Numbered from the stretch's first letter, positions 52,501-59,507 are shown. The stretch is 64,000 bases of DNA from Symbiodinium natans (GCA_905221605.1 CAJNDS010001780.1:528589-592588); one strand, 5' to 3'. The notes: generated by a model from the sequence alone, not told the origin. Numbers and translations are program-made.

Positions 52501-52870
52501 TGCCTTAACTAGACCCCCCGAACTTCTCATCCTCCAGATCGGACGATTTGTCCAATCAGCCGGAGGCATTAGGAAAACGCGGCAGAGGATTGAAATGCAC
52601 AAAAACCTCACAGTTCCCACCTTCACTGGACATGCCGGTGACGTTGTCAACACCCCGTACAAGCTATGCGGAGGGGTCATGCATATAGGCAAGGTGGTAA
52701 CGGCCGGGCACTATCAGGCATTCTACTTTCCTGGTGACACTGAGGATATTTGGTCCTGCCACCTCGTACATGACGACGGCCAGACCGCCACGCCAGGGAC
52801 GGATGCCACGCGACAGGCCATTCTTACCAACTGCTACTTGCTTGCATACCGCATCAATAGCCATGTGTGA
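46580..52870 (+). CDS. LINE polyprotein: endonuclease-RT-zinc fingers-PIP box-USP protease
   Basis: 2,096 codons from ATG 46580 (open upstream to 46469). Domains in order: AP-like endonuclease (LSINVNSL, FLQETHRT, LAGDFNSEV, QIDYILVR, about residues 25-275); RT (LRPIGLLRPDG, LSVDLSQAFDRVN, GIRQGCRLAPALWAVL, LFADDHLGHW, about 580-830); at least five Cys/His fingers (such as CSICGLYYPTQKALRQHQ and CLLCGEQVQDIQHWRRH, about 1040-1395); a low-complexity stretch over the overlapping ORF (about 1410-1710); QTGIRNFF, a PIP-box match (51782-51805); then a ubiquitin-specific-protease-like domain with Cys box NPHNLCYANAVIHML (Cys codon 52112), RQHDAAEFLQHL, His box VVTAGHYQAFYF (His codon 52709) and HDDG (52769). 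No RNase H seen. Copies by target-primed reverse transcription; the USP part could remove ubiquitin from the element's or host proteins. Confidence 0.85.
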   Translation: MPSLTTAKPRRPPCRPRGGAQQRLKVLSINVNSLSGFLWGEVKAFLGGEGLQYDFIFLQETHRTAFCAFKVDNWMAVGSSTKRGEGVLTLVHPRYDASMVRYQEIIPGRVLRVKVCHKEAAIETLNIYQHVWIHTDDPEQNKQRRQTLLDKCTATIQGMARRDTLILAGDFNSEVHAVNGLIGTRVNRSAYHQALDPLTLPRFIQDNALVALNTWHMKDPCTNYTRTGNSQIDYILVRAPSADTRAKQVVKQEAPFGAWKELTHSALIADVRIIKHFHLPKAKMQQELQYSRHDLDYAYRQKDHRITQLKSKVELEINHSLNHGLPLTADHINHTLLREVSDLFPTATSAHTNRGQTKAQCKAIFAAWKELLTHPDEVGGSTITLPARVYHMWQRRRDLQRCKPFTLSGVLRTWQWVLLFNKAGRQSKQYHLQHQRAIALGHLQQAERAAQTHNTKRLYGAVKRLLPWKPKPRIMLKHPDGSPMSLHQEHQALVQHCKQLFAPPAASPTRPGQMLSMPLTACEWTTQLQCTPIGKAVPADSAPATAWKACATIVAPAMACIAKGLQPVTSALPDAWKNPQLCFLPKPHKPPSTAAALRPIGLLRPDGKAFAGHIKNQLLMQACSSLTHTPQYAYLQARDTSDALARVNACIHDIKDGLRALGGNRFLTRQRKETGQVKGESGGCLLSVDLSQAFDRVNRAKLDRALALHQVDADLRSTVTAIHEQAAYQDRDKFHRTDICTTQGIRQGCRLAPALWAVLSSQLLWDLTPAGQTPLQLPFTLFADDHLGHWLLKTVDDAKQMEETIVALFHMLETYGLKVNPDKSSLVIRVQGAQLEKFVKSRTVIVRNQAHWKLQDGEQTHLIPMCESITYLGTKLTLKEGTGHTLDFRLAEAEAKVTQLRKSIRSRKGLSRHYRVRVWQACVVNSALYGLLTTPFSGQMITKLRAWFHRQLRAVTGMPAHLTKVSNQTLRETYNLNDPVHMLTERIARKLNAMQQGRGDPATCETKTFEYWQMLHKQLASHAVEQRTVTLVELSSSSQHACSICGLYYPTQKALRQHQALRHGQIQANKLSIDYKPEQHSVAGMPQCKHCLLKLYDWGALKGHIMQNVCGWHTKQLSDSNNNSQQDTKTVKETEPVPHKVDTPHTPVDPKERQHEPRNTTTEESTLLQNEATLALLQSHEGICTQAALHKTYLKQHCGFCGRWIADAGMIKTHIQRVHTNLARHITSDIHTSCQAFKHLFKRDHTCEWCDRMVHGSDRHCSQCPVLFQLILARTSRQAASASPETQLPAVWPVPHPGMDVAIYLKSPTQDEMQLHIQHMSTLAKTRCLLCGEQVQDIQHWRRHMAQRHDSQKQLVQSLAQSETLLQAHVARPCCWCNVHFPKSAREHRRKCLPLLQLCLYHDLHVSGDHAGATDGGSVGPQLTPGDDAYTTETSVRQTQTAARDAAKVSKGHGQGRRQGSSQGKTGSGPGSRRRVDDGPGVAGRGDGENGLENLGQNSTQTRTPTDDLGGRPELRVLPGHDEPRHCLHVDPGQRNMEHKVRGMHGQHLAEGHAMGSTTHGMESTPRENRVRRQGTTGSRNSRMGNAVSAPVDLQRVESGTEKGATIKSGQPHSRGSKKGSQPAHRKHRQGQHSAPVPKPTTTEAGPAGGSDHHGPDTHRPSTGGSRLPRPGPLGKQLRGQADRSTLETGASGQDDAHQGARETTDLKSKQEKFGGKRTPRPMLSQKETEKEQLQTGIRNFFSAPVHAMSAKKPRSTLNDPACTKNKVKGSMDGALGHSVSATTEQPVKSTPKQGQVGIPSRGKHGTAGAGTKVEGSLLAWRTRDRITNEPHARSLALTNPHNLCYANAVIHMLHYARSHDAFISGLGEVNGAIVQASRSNQHLNIARHPAWNFIWPGWQKPTRQHDAAEFLQHLCNRTDCVALKGGWEARRPQAGAYEILDEQFNCPHIRLVVQHPFRIQDAVTAWHTQDPPHALTRPPELLILQIGRFVQSAGGIRKTRQRIEMHKNLTVPTFTGHAGDVVNTPYKLCGGVMHIGKVVTAGHYQAFYFPGDTEDIWSCHLVHDDGQTATPGTDATRQAILTNCYLLAYRINSHV
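50688..51701 (+). CDS. Overlapping LINE ORF, basic helical protein
   Basis: 337 codons in a different frame inside the long LINE ORF. Codons from about 50823 (MAAVWGLSSPLATT) onward look coding: a basic stretch KGMGKGAGKAAPKAKRDRDQ, an acidic DELMMDLESLDEETV, then a helical domain LMEWKARLEKIESDAKV and WIYNEWNPVQKKAL, ending KELERLQI. The long frame is also open here but reads as Gly/Arg/Ser/His-rich low complexity. This ORF may be an ORF1-type nucleic-acid-binding partner made by internal initiation or frameshifting. Function inferred from composition only. Confidence 0.6.
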   Translation: MRDLAAGAMSTSQSLLENTDESASLCCSSACTMTSTSVETTPEQQMAAVWGLSSPLATTPTPQRQASVRHRLPQGTPQKYRKGMGKGAGKAAPKAKRDRDQEAEDELMMDLESLDEETVRTALKTLVKTALRHEHQLTILEADRSYVFFLDTTNHGIVSMLIQASATWNTKFEECTVNTSLRATLWGVLLMEWKARLEKIESDAKVLQVAETAGWATRSPLQWIYNEWNPVQKKALPSSRDNLTHEEAKKAVNQLIANTAKDNTVHRFQSLRPLKPDLQAEVITMVLTLTVHQQAAAVYHDLDLLANNCAGKLIGLRLRRERVGKTTLTKELERLQI

Positions 52871-53326
52871 CTCTACATGGGAAAGTGGCCTCCACTCCCC
52901 ACTGGTGTACACAGGACACTCATGATTCTCAAGCTCTCAAACATGAGAGGCTAACTCTCTACACTCAGTACAACAAGGCCTGAGGTCTCCTCGCCTTGTG
53001 AGTTGACACTCTGACAAGGAGTAGACATAGGCTGTAGACAAGCTGGCCCTCATGATGTCTCATGTACAGTTTTTTGCTTGTTAGCTTCACTTGTTAGTTC
53101 CCAGCTGTGACACCTCAGCTGTCGGGCTCTGAGGAGCACAGCTTTGCGGCTGCCAAAGGCAGTATTTATCTTTCTAGGATTGTACAACTTTGCTGTCGGG
53201 CTCCACGGGGCACAGCAGGGTTTTTATCTGCCTCACACCGGCGAACCCTCCAGCAGAGAGGGGTGACTAGCTCACACTCGCCCGCGTGACAACTGCCACA
53301 GTTGATGCGAATGAATGAATGAAAAA
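52871..53326 (+). other. LINE 3' untranslated region
   Basis: 456 bp without ORF support. It contains two related segments, AGCTGTCGGGCTCTGAGGAG (53117) and GCTGTCGGGCTCCACGGGGC (53192), possibly a 3' recognition hairpin, and ends with (GAAT)n then A5. Confidence 0.7.
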
Positions 53327-53340
53327 GGACAAGCCAAGTA
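53327..53340 (+). repeat. LINE target-site duplication, right
   Basis: GGACAAGCCAAGTA directly follows the A-rich LINE tail. Reading resumes in the RT frame at 53341. Confidence 0.85.
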
Positions 53341-53376
53341 GGCTCCACTCAGAAGAAGCTAGCAAGGATCTCGCGC

Positions 53377-54729
53377 ATGCCATCCCCCATGTCCGCTGGA
53401 CCCCGCCGGGAAGCAGTTCTCAAGCCTCCAGTGGCAAAGAGTGTCAAGCCAAGGCCCAAGTCCAGGATGCTGGAGCGACCGCAGCCTTCAACTGCTTCGA
53501 AGGCGAGGGCGTCGACCCTTGCAAAGACTGGTCCGGCCGAAGCACTGATCACACCGCGGAAAGCGGACACGTTCAGCCTGTTGACGGTGCCCCTGGAAAG
53601 CGAGAAAGTCAAAACAAAGAAACGCAGCAGAGAGGAGAGTTCAAATGCCTCGACCAGTCCGAGCAGAAGTCCTGCGCGCAAAGCTGGGCAACGACGTCTG
53701 GTTCAGAGGAGAGCAAGGCGCCGAGCGAAAGCCATGGTGGATCACCACTTGGACGGAGTGTCGCATCTGGAGCAGCAAGCTGTTGGAGAAGCGACCTCCA
53801 AGCAGTACCAGAAGGAGCTTCAGTCCTTCCTCAGCTTTGCAAAGCCCCGGGGATTGGTGATGACCAATGCCAAGATAGTGGACGGGCTTCTCGTGGACTA
53901 CATGAACCGGATGTATCTGGACGGCCATCAGAGCTACCGAGCCGACAGGTTGATGGCTGCCATTCTCCACCGCTTCCCACAATTTGGCCGGTTGGGGGAC
54001 CAGAAATTACCGCGGGCCTGGCGAGCGCTCAAGGGCTACAGACGGCTGACGCCGGGGAAGTCCCGGTTGGCCTACCCCTTAGCCTTGTGGGCAGCCTTTG
54101 CGGTGGAGCTGAAGCGCTTAGGATGCCTGAGGATGGCTCTTTTCATGCTCCTTGCTGTGAGCACCTACGCCAGGCCGTCGGAGCTCCTTCGGGCAAAAGT
54201 GTTCAGTCTGGTGCGGCCCGCGCGAGGGATCACGAGCAGCTGGTCGTTACTGCTGGCGCCGGAGGAGGAGGAGATAGCCACGAAAACGGGGGATTACGAT
54301 GTCTCGATCCCTCTGGACAGCCCGTGGTTGAAAGGCTGGAGCCACGCGTTATTCGACTGTCTGAAGCAATCCCACCCAACAGCACCCCTCTGGGATTTCA
54401 ACTACCAAGAGTACCAGCTCATGATGAAGCAAATCTCGGACATGTTTGGTGTGGACGTGACGCCGTATCAGACCCGGCACTCGGGTCCCTCCATCGACCG
54501 CGCTCGGCAATACCGCAGCCTCTTGGAGGTGCAGAAGCGCGGGCAGTGGAAAGCGCACAAAAGCGTGGCGCGCTACGAAAAGAGCGCCAGGCTGGCCAGC
54601 ACATGGGAGTCCCTACCAGAAAGTTTCAAGACCCACGCCACGCTCTGCGAGCAAGACCTTGGGGCAATTCTTTTGGGGCGAAAACCAGCCCCCCTTTTTG
54701 CCACAATCGCAGGCCTGGGCAGTATGTGA
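53377..54729 (+). CDS. Tyrosine recombinase of the DIRS-like element
   Basis: 450 codons. A basic Pro/Ser/Arg-rich N-terminus (about 1-135) is followed by a SAM-like core-binding region (ATSKQYQKELQSFLSFA) and a catalytic domain: TYARPSELLRAKV carries the first Arg, TPYQTRHSGPS the HxxR-equivalent (Tyr replaces the first His) and GQWKAHKSVARYEKS the Tyr nucleophile. The enzyme integrates the circular DNA intermediate. The ORF lies entirely within an open frame of the RT-RH-MT polyprotein, the extensive overlap known for DIRS elements. Its TGA overlaps an ATG of the MT frame (TGATG, 54727-54731). Intact. Confidence 0.8.
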   Translation: MPSPMSAGPRREAVLKPPVAKSVKPRPKSRMLERPQPSTASKARASTLAKTGPAEALITPRKADTFSLLTVPLESEKVKTKKRSREESSNASTSPSRSPARKAGQRRLVQRRARRRAKAMVDHHLDGVSHLEQQAVGEATSKQYQKELQSFLSFAKPRGLVMTNAKIVDGLLVDYMNRMYLDGHQSYRADRLMAAILHRFPQFGRLGDQKLPRAWRALKGYRRLTPGKSRLAYPLALWAAFAVELKRLGCLRMALFMLLAVSTYARPSELLRAKVFSLVRPARGITSSWSLLLAPEEEEIATKTGDYDVSIPLDSPWLKGWSHALFDCLKQSHPTAPLWDFNYQEYQLMMKQISDMFGVDVTPYQTRHSGPSIDRARQYRSLLEVQKRGQWKAHKSVARYEKSARLASTWESLPESFKTHATLCEQDLGAILLGRKPAPLFATIAGLGSM

Positions 54730-55442
54730 TGGATCTTTTCTCCGGCCAAGGAGGAGTCGGTCGTGCAGTGCGACATTTTGGCTTCAACGCCAAATTTTGG
54801 GATATCCGTTTTGGGACAGATCATGATTTGACCAACAAGGGTGTGCTTCAGAAAATCCTTCGTGAGATCCGGCAAGGTCGAGTTTTAGCATGCATGCTTG
54901 CTCCAGTTTGCGCCAGCTTCGGACGGGGTTGTGACCGCACAAAGGCGATCAGGACACGCGCAGAACCCTGGGGCATCAGTGCAAACAAGCTCACCGCTGC
55001 CGAACGTGACAGCATCCTCCTAGGCAATCGTTGCTTTGTCTCATGTTTCCGCATCATGCGCGAGCTAGACAAGTTCAAGATACCTTACATCCTTGAGAAT
55101 CCTGCATACTCCAAGGCGTGGTGGCTCCCAGCACTTCAGCGGCACCAGTCCCGGCCTTGGGTTCGGTTCGTGCAGGGTGACTTTTGCCAGTTTGGTTCCT
55201 CTTGGCAGAAAACCACAACATTTCTGTGTGCGCATATTCCTGAAGATGATTTGCACCGGCTGGCGTGCACCTGCCAGGGGCCACCAGGAATCTGCAGTCG
55301 CACCCTGAAGCCGCACGTCCTTCTTTCAGGAAATTGGCGAGGAAGGCCGCGCGCCCAATGGGCGGAAATATACCCCAACAAGCTTAGCACCGCGTTGGCA
55401 TACGCGTTAACTGCTGCCCACCACATCCCTCCCTATTCGTGA
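54729..55442 (+). CDS. DNA methyltransferase-like domain of the DIRS-like element
   Basis: 237 codons from the ATG at 54729; the frame is also open upstream to 53341 and so continuous with RT-RNase H once the LINE is removed. Motifs: DLFSGQGGVGRAVRHFG (SAM-binding motif I), LAPVCASFGRG (resembling the PC loop of cytosine-C5 enzymes), YILENPAYSKAWW (ENP in place of ENV), SSWQKTTTFL and YPNKLSTALAYAL. DIRS/PAT elements usually carry a DAM-like adenine methylase; this one looks more C5-like. Translation could be by fusion or by reinitiation at TGATG. No catalytic assignment is certain. Confidence 0.65.
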   Translation: MDLFSGQGGVGRAVRHFGFNAKFWDIRFGTDHDLTNKGVLQKILREIRQGRVLACMLAPVCASFGRGCDRTKAIRTRAEPWGISANKLTAAERDSILLGNRCFVSCFRIMRELDKFKIPYILENPAYSKAWWLPALQRHQSRPWVRFVQGDFCQFGSSWQKTTTFLCAHIPEDDLHRLACTCQGPPGICSRTLKPHVLLSGNWRGRPRAQWAEIYPNKLSTALAYALTAAHHIPPYS

Positions 55443-55463
55443 ACTTCGCCTTTGGGAAGATTT

Positions 55464-55608
55464 GGGGCGAGAGTGAGTTCTGATCTTTGAGCTTCCAGTG
55501 CTTTCTTCAAGTACAAGCTCATTCTGTGCAGTTGGCTCCAACATGCTGTGACGATGCTAACGCTTTCGAGAAATTTGACCGCAAAAAGAGCTCCGAGTGA
55601 CGGCAATC
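55464..55608 (+). repeat. Split direct repeat B1
   Basis: 145 bp beginning GGGGCGAGAGTGAGTTCTGA, identical to 55701-55845, and directly adjacent to A2. Confidence 0.9.
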
Positions 55609-55679
55609 TGATTGAGCGTGCTCGGTAAGATTAGAGTCACGAAGTGCTCATCCCTGACGCTGTCTCATACTCAAGTGCA
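55609..55679 (+). repeat. Split direct repeat A2
   Basis: 71 bp identical to A1 at 42415-42485; follows B1 without a gap. Confidence 0.9.
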
Positions 55680-55700
55680 CCCGCCCACCCGCCCAAGGTG

Positions 55701-55845
55701 GGGGCGAGAGTGAGTTCTGATCTTTGAGCTTCCAGTGCTTTCTTCAAGTACAAGCTCATTCTGTGCAGTTGGCTCCAACATGCTGTGACGATGCTAACGC
55801 TTTCGAGAAATTTGACCGCAAAAAGAGCTCCGAGTGACGGCAATC
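55701..55845 (+). repeat. Split direct repeat B2
   Basis: 145 bp identical to B1. A 21-bp CCGCCC-rich spacer separates it from A2. It forms the right end of the DIRS-like element. Confidence 0.9.
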
Positions 55846-56050
55846 ATAACGTATTGAAAACAATAGGACTGTATAGAATCTCTATTAAAACTGAATGACA
55901 AAAAAAGGCCACCCATGAGATTTTGCGAACCCCCCAATAAAATTTCTTTAAATGTGTGGGGTTATCTCCAGCCGAAATCCACCCTAATGGAAAGTAGTCT
56001 TCCGGCGGGCTTCCGGGGAAACAAAAATGTCTTTAAATATGGGGGGGTTT
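55846..56050. other. Right arm of the outer inverted-repeat element
   Basis: AT-rich, non-coding; ends ATATGGGGGGGTTT before the terminal repeat. No ORF or internal repeat of note. Confidence 0.55.
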
Positions 56051-56070
56051 AATTAAACAGGTGCTCGGAT
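56051..56070 (-). repeat. Right terminal inverted repeat of outer element
   Basis: AATTAAACAGGTGCTCGGAT, followed by TA at 56071-56072 and then TTTAGGGG-like sequence. Confidence 0.65.
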
Positions 56071-56148
56071 TAGGGGTTTAGGGGTTTTGGGGTTTTGGGT
56101 TTTGGGTTCAGGGGCTGGGCTTTGTTTTGTTCCCTTGCTGAGTTTCAG

Positions 56149-56225
56149 ATGATCTGCTCAGGAACTACAGGAGTGACCCTTAGAAGGCCTTGGGATTTTC
56201 TGGGAGGCTTTTTGAGGCTACTTAG
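56149..56225 (+). CDS. Candidate exon with clear splice sites
   Basis: TTTCAG acceptor, MICSGTTGVTLRRPWDFLGG then FLRLL, donor AG|GTATAT. Unknown family. Confidence 0.4.
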
Positions 56226-56488
56226 GTATATATGGCACTCACTGTAGGGTATAGACATTCAAGGTATAGAGTGTAGGGATTCGGGATTCTATCTCTCAAA
56301 CCCTAAACCCTAAACCCTAAACCCTAAACCCTAAACCCTAAACCCTAAACCCTAAACCCTAAACCCTAAACCCTAAACCCTAAACCCTAAACCCTAAACC
56401 CTAAACCCTAAACCCTAAGCCTAAACTCCCTAAACCCTAAACCCGGATCCCTTCTAGGGGGACCCCACTTGGGTCCGTTTAAGAACTC

Positions 56489-56556
56489 CTGCTGCCAGGC
56501 ATCATCCGGACCTTCAAGTCTTGCCAGACGGGCAAGTGGTGTACAGATAGGCTTAG
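56489..56556 (+). CDS. Candidate exon
   Basis: Reads LPGIIRTFKSCQTGKWCTDR. A second frame (CCQASSGPSSLARRASG) is also open. Confidence 0.25.
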
Positions 56557-57321
56557 AAACCCTGTAAGGCACCCATAAACCCCTACCAGTCCTATAAACC
56601 CTGTAAGGCCTAAACACCCTTTCAGCCCTATACCATCTACCTTATACGTCCTACATATCCCATAATTCCTGTAAGTTCAAGTGTTGGAAACCTACACAAG
56701 GGTCAGAACAATTTCTAAGAATGCTCCCTTATGGTCCCCTGGTAATTAGACTTTTCTAACCTCCAAAACCCTGTTCTAATTATTAAGGCCCTAAGCCCTG
56801 AAACCTGAAACCTAGCTTCGCATAGGACTCCTTGGGGGTTTCTTAGGGTTTAGGGTTTAGGGTTTAGGGTTTGGGGTTTCGGGCCTTCGGGTCTGTCTAC
56901 GGGCTGACTTCAAGGGCCCATGTATAGGTTCGGGGTTTTTAGGGCTTATGGAGTTTGCAGGGTTTATGGGGCTTATAGGGCTTATGGGGTTTATCGGGTT
57001 TAAAAGGTGTTTATAGGGTTTATAGGGCCAGGGTTTATAGGGTGTATACTGTTTATAGGGTTTATAGGGTTTACAGGGTTCATAGGTTTCAGGGTTCCTC
57101 CTGCAACGCGAACCCTGAACCATAGACACGCCTGATCGCCTCCTCAAGCCTCACCCGCAGCCAGCGTGGTCAACTGCCACCCTCAGGGCCCCAAAACCTT
57201 AGGGACACTTGGGATAATTCATTTTCACTTTTGGGTACCATAAGTCCAAAGAAACAGCCAAAAACTGTTACTTTTGCTAGGGTTTCAACTTCTGTATAGC
57301 TCAACCCCCGAAACCCTCAAC

Positions 57322-57407
57322 CGATCGCTGTCGTCACTCCGGCGGCTCGACCGAAAAAAGTGCGCGGTCTGTCTTGACGCTCACGATGGAGACACCGGAT
57401 ATTCTTG
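57322..57407 (+). CDS. Candidate exon, RING-like CxxC
   Basis: Reads RSLSSLRRLDRKKCAVCLDA then HDGDTGYS and a GGTAGG donor. KKCAVCLDAHDGD resembles the first metal pair of a RING finger, but one CxxC alone is weak evidence. Confidence 0.35.
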
Positions 57408-57471
57408 GTAGGTGTGGGGTTTGGGGTTTAGGGTTTCGGGAGTAGGACTTGGGGATTTGGAGCTTGGGCAG

Positions 57472-57538
57472 AGCATCCTAGCCTACATTCTGTGGACCTG
57501 AACATCATGCGGACGTTCCGGCTAAACGGTACCCTATA
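57472..57538 (+). CDS. Candidate exon
   Basis: GCAG acceptor; HPSLHSVDLNIMRTFRLN; GGTACC donor. Could follow the 57322 exon in the same gene. Confidence 0.35.
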
Positions 57539-57897
57539 CCCTAAACCCTAAACTGCAGACCCTAATGGTGCCATGAGGGGCGCTAAGAATCTTTGTTGTA
57601 CTGTACTGTAACTGTAGATCCTTACCTTTTTGGGGTTTATTGGGTTTCTTACTAAGGCAGCTAAAAGTTTAATTTATAGCTACCCTCCTGAGTGCAGCCA
57701 AGGAATGAACTTCCGTAGAGGTTAGGCTCTGAACGGTTCACGGCCTGGAGCTCCTCAAGACTACACAAAAATTGTGGGTTTTGTTTTGCGGTTCGGCTTT
57801 AGAGTCCTAAAAACTAAACCCCTTGAGGGTTTTAAGGTATTTTTATTTTAAGGTTTAAGGCTTAGGGTGCTGTGCAAGTTTTGGGTCGCGTGCCCTG

Positions 57898-57950
57898 GCA
57901 CTCCAAGTATACACATATGGCCTACTGTGGGGGTCTGTAGTATACTTGAA
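57898..57950. repeat. Hairpin with CAAGTATAC arms
   Basis: CTCCAAGTATACACATATGG faces GTCTGTAGTATACTTG; a possible further hairpin element just left of an exon-like segment. Confidence 0.45.
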
Positions 57951-57995
57951 TCATCCCTGGTATACTAAGGCCCGTTTACGTCCCCTTGCATTTAG

Positions 57996-58095
57996 GATGC
58001 CCAAAACGAGGCAATGATTTTGAACCGACCGCACGGACACGACCTCTCAGCGAAACCAGAAAATCGCATGGAGCCTCGAGACCTCCTTGGGATTT
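57996..58095 (+). CDS. Candidate exon
   Basis: TTTAG|G acceptor, then CPKRGNDFEPTARTRPLSET and RKSHGASRPPWDLG. Strong coding character; polar and basic. Confidence 0.4.
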
Positions 58096-58364
58096 GGGGT
58101 TTTGGGTTTTTGGGTTTGGGTTTAGGGTTTTTTTCTGAAACCCTGAACCCCTAACCTGTTCTGCTGCATCCCAACGCCCATACAAGCAAGGTGGGGTTTT
58201 GGGTTTAGGGTTTAGTTAGGGTTTAGGGTTTAGGGTTTAGGGTTTAGGGTTTAGGGTTTAGGGTTTAGGGTTTAGGGTTTAGGGTTTAGGGTTTAGGGTT
58301 TAGGGTTTAGGGTTTAGGGTTTAGGGTTACAAGCGATACGAAGTCCTAACTTGTCCCTGGAGCC

Positions 58365-58508
58365 ATGGTTCTTGGGGATATCACAAACGTCGTGGCCGCG
58401 CCTCGTGGCCAGCATCCGAACCTGAAAGCCGGAGGCACAAGGACAGGGCCCTGCCTTGAGAACCCTACATCCATTGGCCTCAGGTTTTCACTGGGCTTAG
58501 GGTTTTAA
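58365..58508 (+). CDS. Short ORF, possible first exon
   Basis: ATG, 47 codons (VLGDITNVVAAPRGQHPNLK then CLENPTSIGLRFSLGLGF), TAA. The start VLGDITN recalls N-termini of some cyclins, too little for a call. Confidence 0.3.
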   Translation: MVLGDITNVVAAPRGQHPNLKAGGTRTGPCLENPTSIGLRFSLGLGF

Positions 58509-58539
58509 ACTCTACGTCCCCAAGCCAATAATTCTTGAA

Positions 58540-58820
58540 GGGTATGTACTAGCCATTCGCTACTCAACGACTCCAATAACCTGGAAAGAAGGAGCATCCC
58601 TGGAATCTTCGTGGGATCCTTGCAATATCGTTGCTTAAGGAAGTGTGCCTACAATTACGTGGTCTTGTGCCTTTCGCAACCCAAACCCTTCAACCCTTTC
58701 GGTAGGGCTCCGTTTTCCGGGGCCCCCGACCGTGTTTCGAGGGATTTGATGGCCCGAAGACTCCGAACCTTCCTTTGCGCCAGGCGCTGTTTAAGCGCAA
58801 ACGTCAGAGGGGTAGTCTAA
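58540..58820 (+). CDS. Long candidate exon
   Basis: About 93 open codons: LLNDSNNLERRSIPGIFVGS, LQYRCLRKCAYNYVVLCLSQ, then a basic RDLMARRLRTFLCARRCLSA and stop TAA. One of the best coding candidates in the right flank; a possible hydrophobic segment at YNYVVLCL. Not recognised. Confidence 0.4.
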
Positions 58821-59036
58821 GCGCTGCTCCAAACCATCGCATACACCAGAATACTAAATCACCAACCTCAACTCAACCAAAACCCCGAACTAAACCCCAA
58901 AAAGCCCCCTAAAGCTCTGAACCCCCCCCCCCCAAAAAAAAAAAAAGAAGAGCTATAATAAGCCTTAAACCCCGCAAATCATGAGCTTTATTAAGCCCGA
59001 AAATCTTGAACCAAACCCGCGGCTCCCTCCGGTGAG

Positions 59037-59088
59037 GACGCCCCGATCGAAAAGCCAGGAGGCATGGAGCTGGGTGAGGTTTTGTTGT
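59037..59088 (+). CDS. Candidate short exon
   Basis: GTGAG|G acceptor, DAPIEKPGGMELGEVLL, donor GTAGAG. Confidence 0.35.
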
Positions 59089-59289
59089 GTAGAGTTTAGG
59101 GTTTAGGGTTTAGGGTTTAGGGCTTAGGGCTTAGGGCTTAGGGTTTAGGGTTTAGGGTTTAGTACGTTTAGGGCTCAGCACGTAGGGCTTATAGGGTTTG
59201 GGGTTTTTAAGGTTCCGGGCTCAGGGTTTAAAGGTTTAGGGCATAGGGTTTAAGGTCTGGGGCTTCGCCTTTAGAGGCTAGGATGCAGG

Positions 59290-59400
59290 GCTCTGAATGC
59301 AAGCAACAACTAACAAAGCCGCCAAAAGGTTTGATGTCCTTGACCAGCCCCCTTCCTAAGCCCGAATATCGAAAAAGGTTACCATGCAACACTGAAGAAC
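59290..59400 (+). CDS. Candidate exon
   Basis: Reads GSECKQQLTKPPKGLMSLTS then PLPKPEYRKRLPCNTEEPL, then a CCCTAAA array. Confidence 0.3.
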
Positions 59401-59507
59401 CACTCTCCCCTAAACCCTAAACCCTAAACCCTAAACCCTAAACCCTAAACCCTAAACCCTAAACCCTAAACCCTAAACCCTAAACCCTAAACCCTAAACC
59501 CTAAAGG

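Larger units (their letters stand above)
46510..53326 (+). mobile_element. Full-length non-LTR retrotransposon (LINE)
   Basis: 6,817 bp bounded by a 14-bp duplication. It has a 70-bp 5' leader, one 2,096-codon ORF, an overlapping 337-codon ORF, and a 456-bp 3' region ending GAATGAATGAATGAAAAA. Intact frame, intact FADD and an exact target duplication suggest a young insertion. Confidence 0.85.
42415..55845 (+). mobile_element. DIRS/PAT-like tyrosine-recombinase retroelement with nested LINE
   Basis: Split direct repeats in the order A1 (42415) ... B1 (55464), A2 (55609), B2 (55701) are the PAT/Ngaro terminal arrangement. An MT domain together with RT-RNase H and YR is typical of DIRS/PAT rather than Ngaro. 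ORF order: small membrane ORF, gag-like, RT-RH-MT, YR (overlapping). The element is 13.4 kb with, and about 6.6 kb without, the LINE at 46510-53326. No target duplication, as expected for YR elements. The sequence CAATN precedes A1 (42410), A2 (55604) and the right flank (55841). Confidence 0.8.
42305..56070. mobile_element. Outer inverted-repeat element hosting the retroelement nest
   Basis: The 20-bp ATCCGAGCACCTGTTTAATT at 42305-42324 is perfectly inverted at 56051-56070, and both are flanked by TA (42303-42304, 56071-56072). Subtracting the DIRS-like element (42415-55845) leaves about 335 bp, the size of a MITE. TA duplication suggests a Tc1/mariner-like or similar non-autonomous element. 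No transposase is present. Confidence 0.6.

Noticed and set aside
53343-54720. Open frame overlapping the recombinase as an independent protein
   Set aside because: Between RT-RNase H and the methyltransferase it reads as Ser/Gly/Pro/Arg-rich shadow sequence. It may be translated as a linker, but no domain is visible, so it is described only as part of the polyprotein context.
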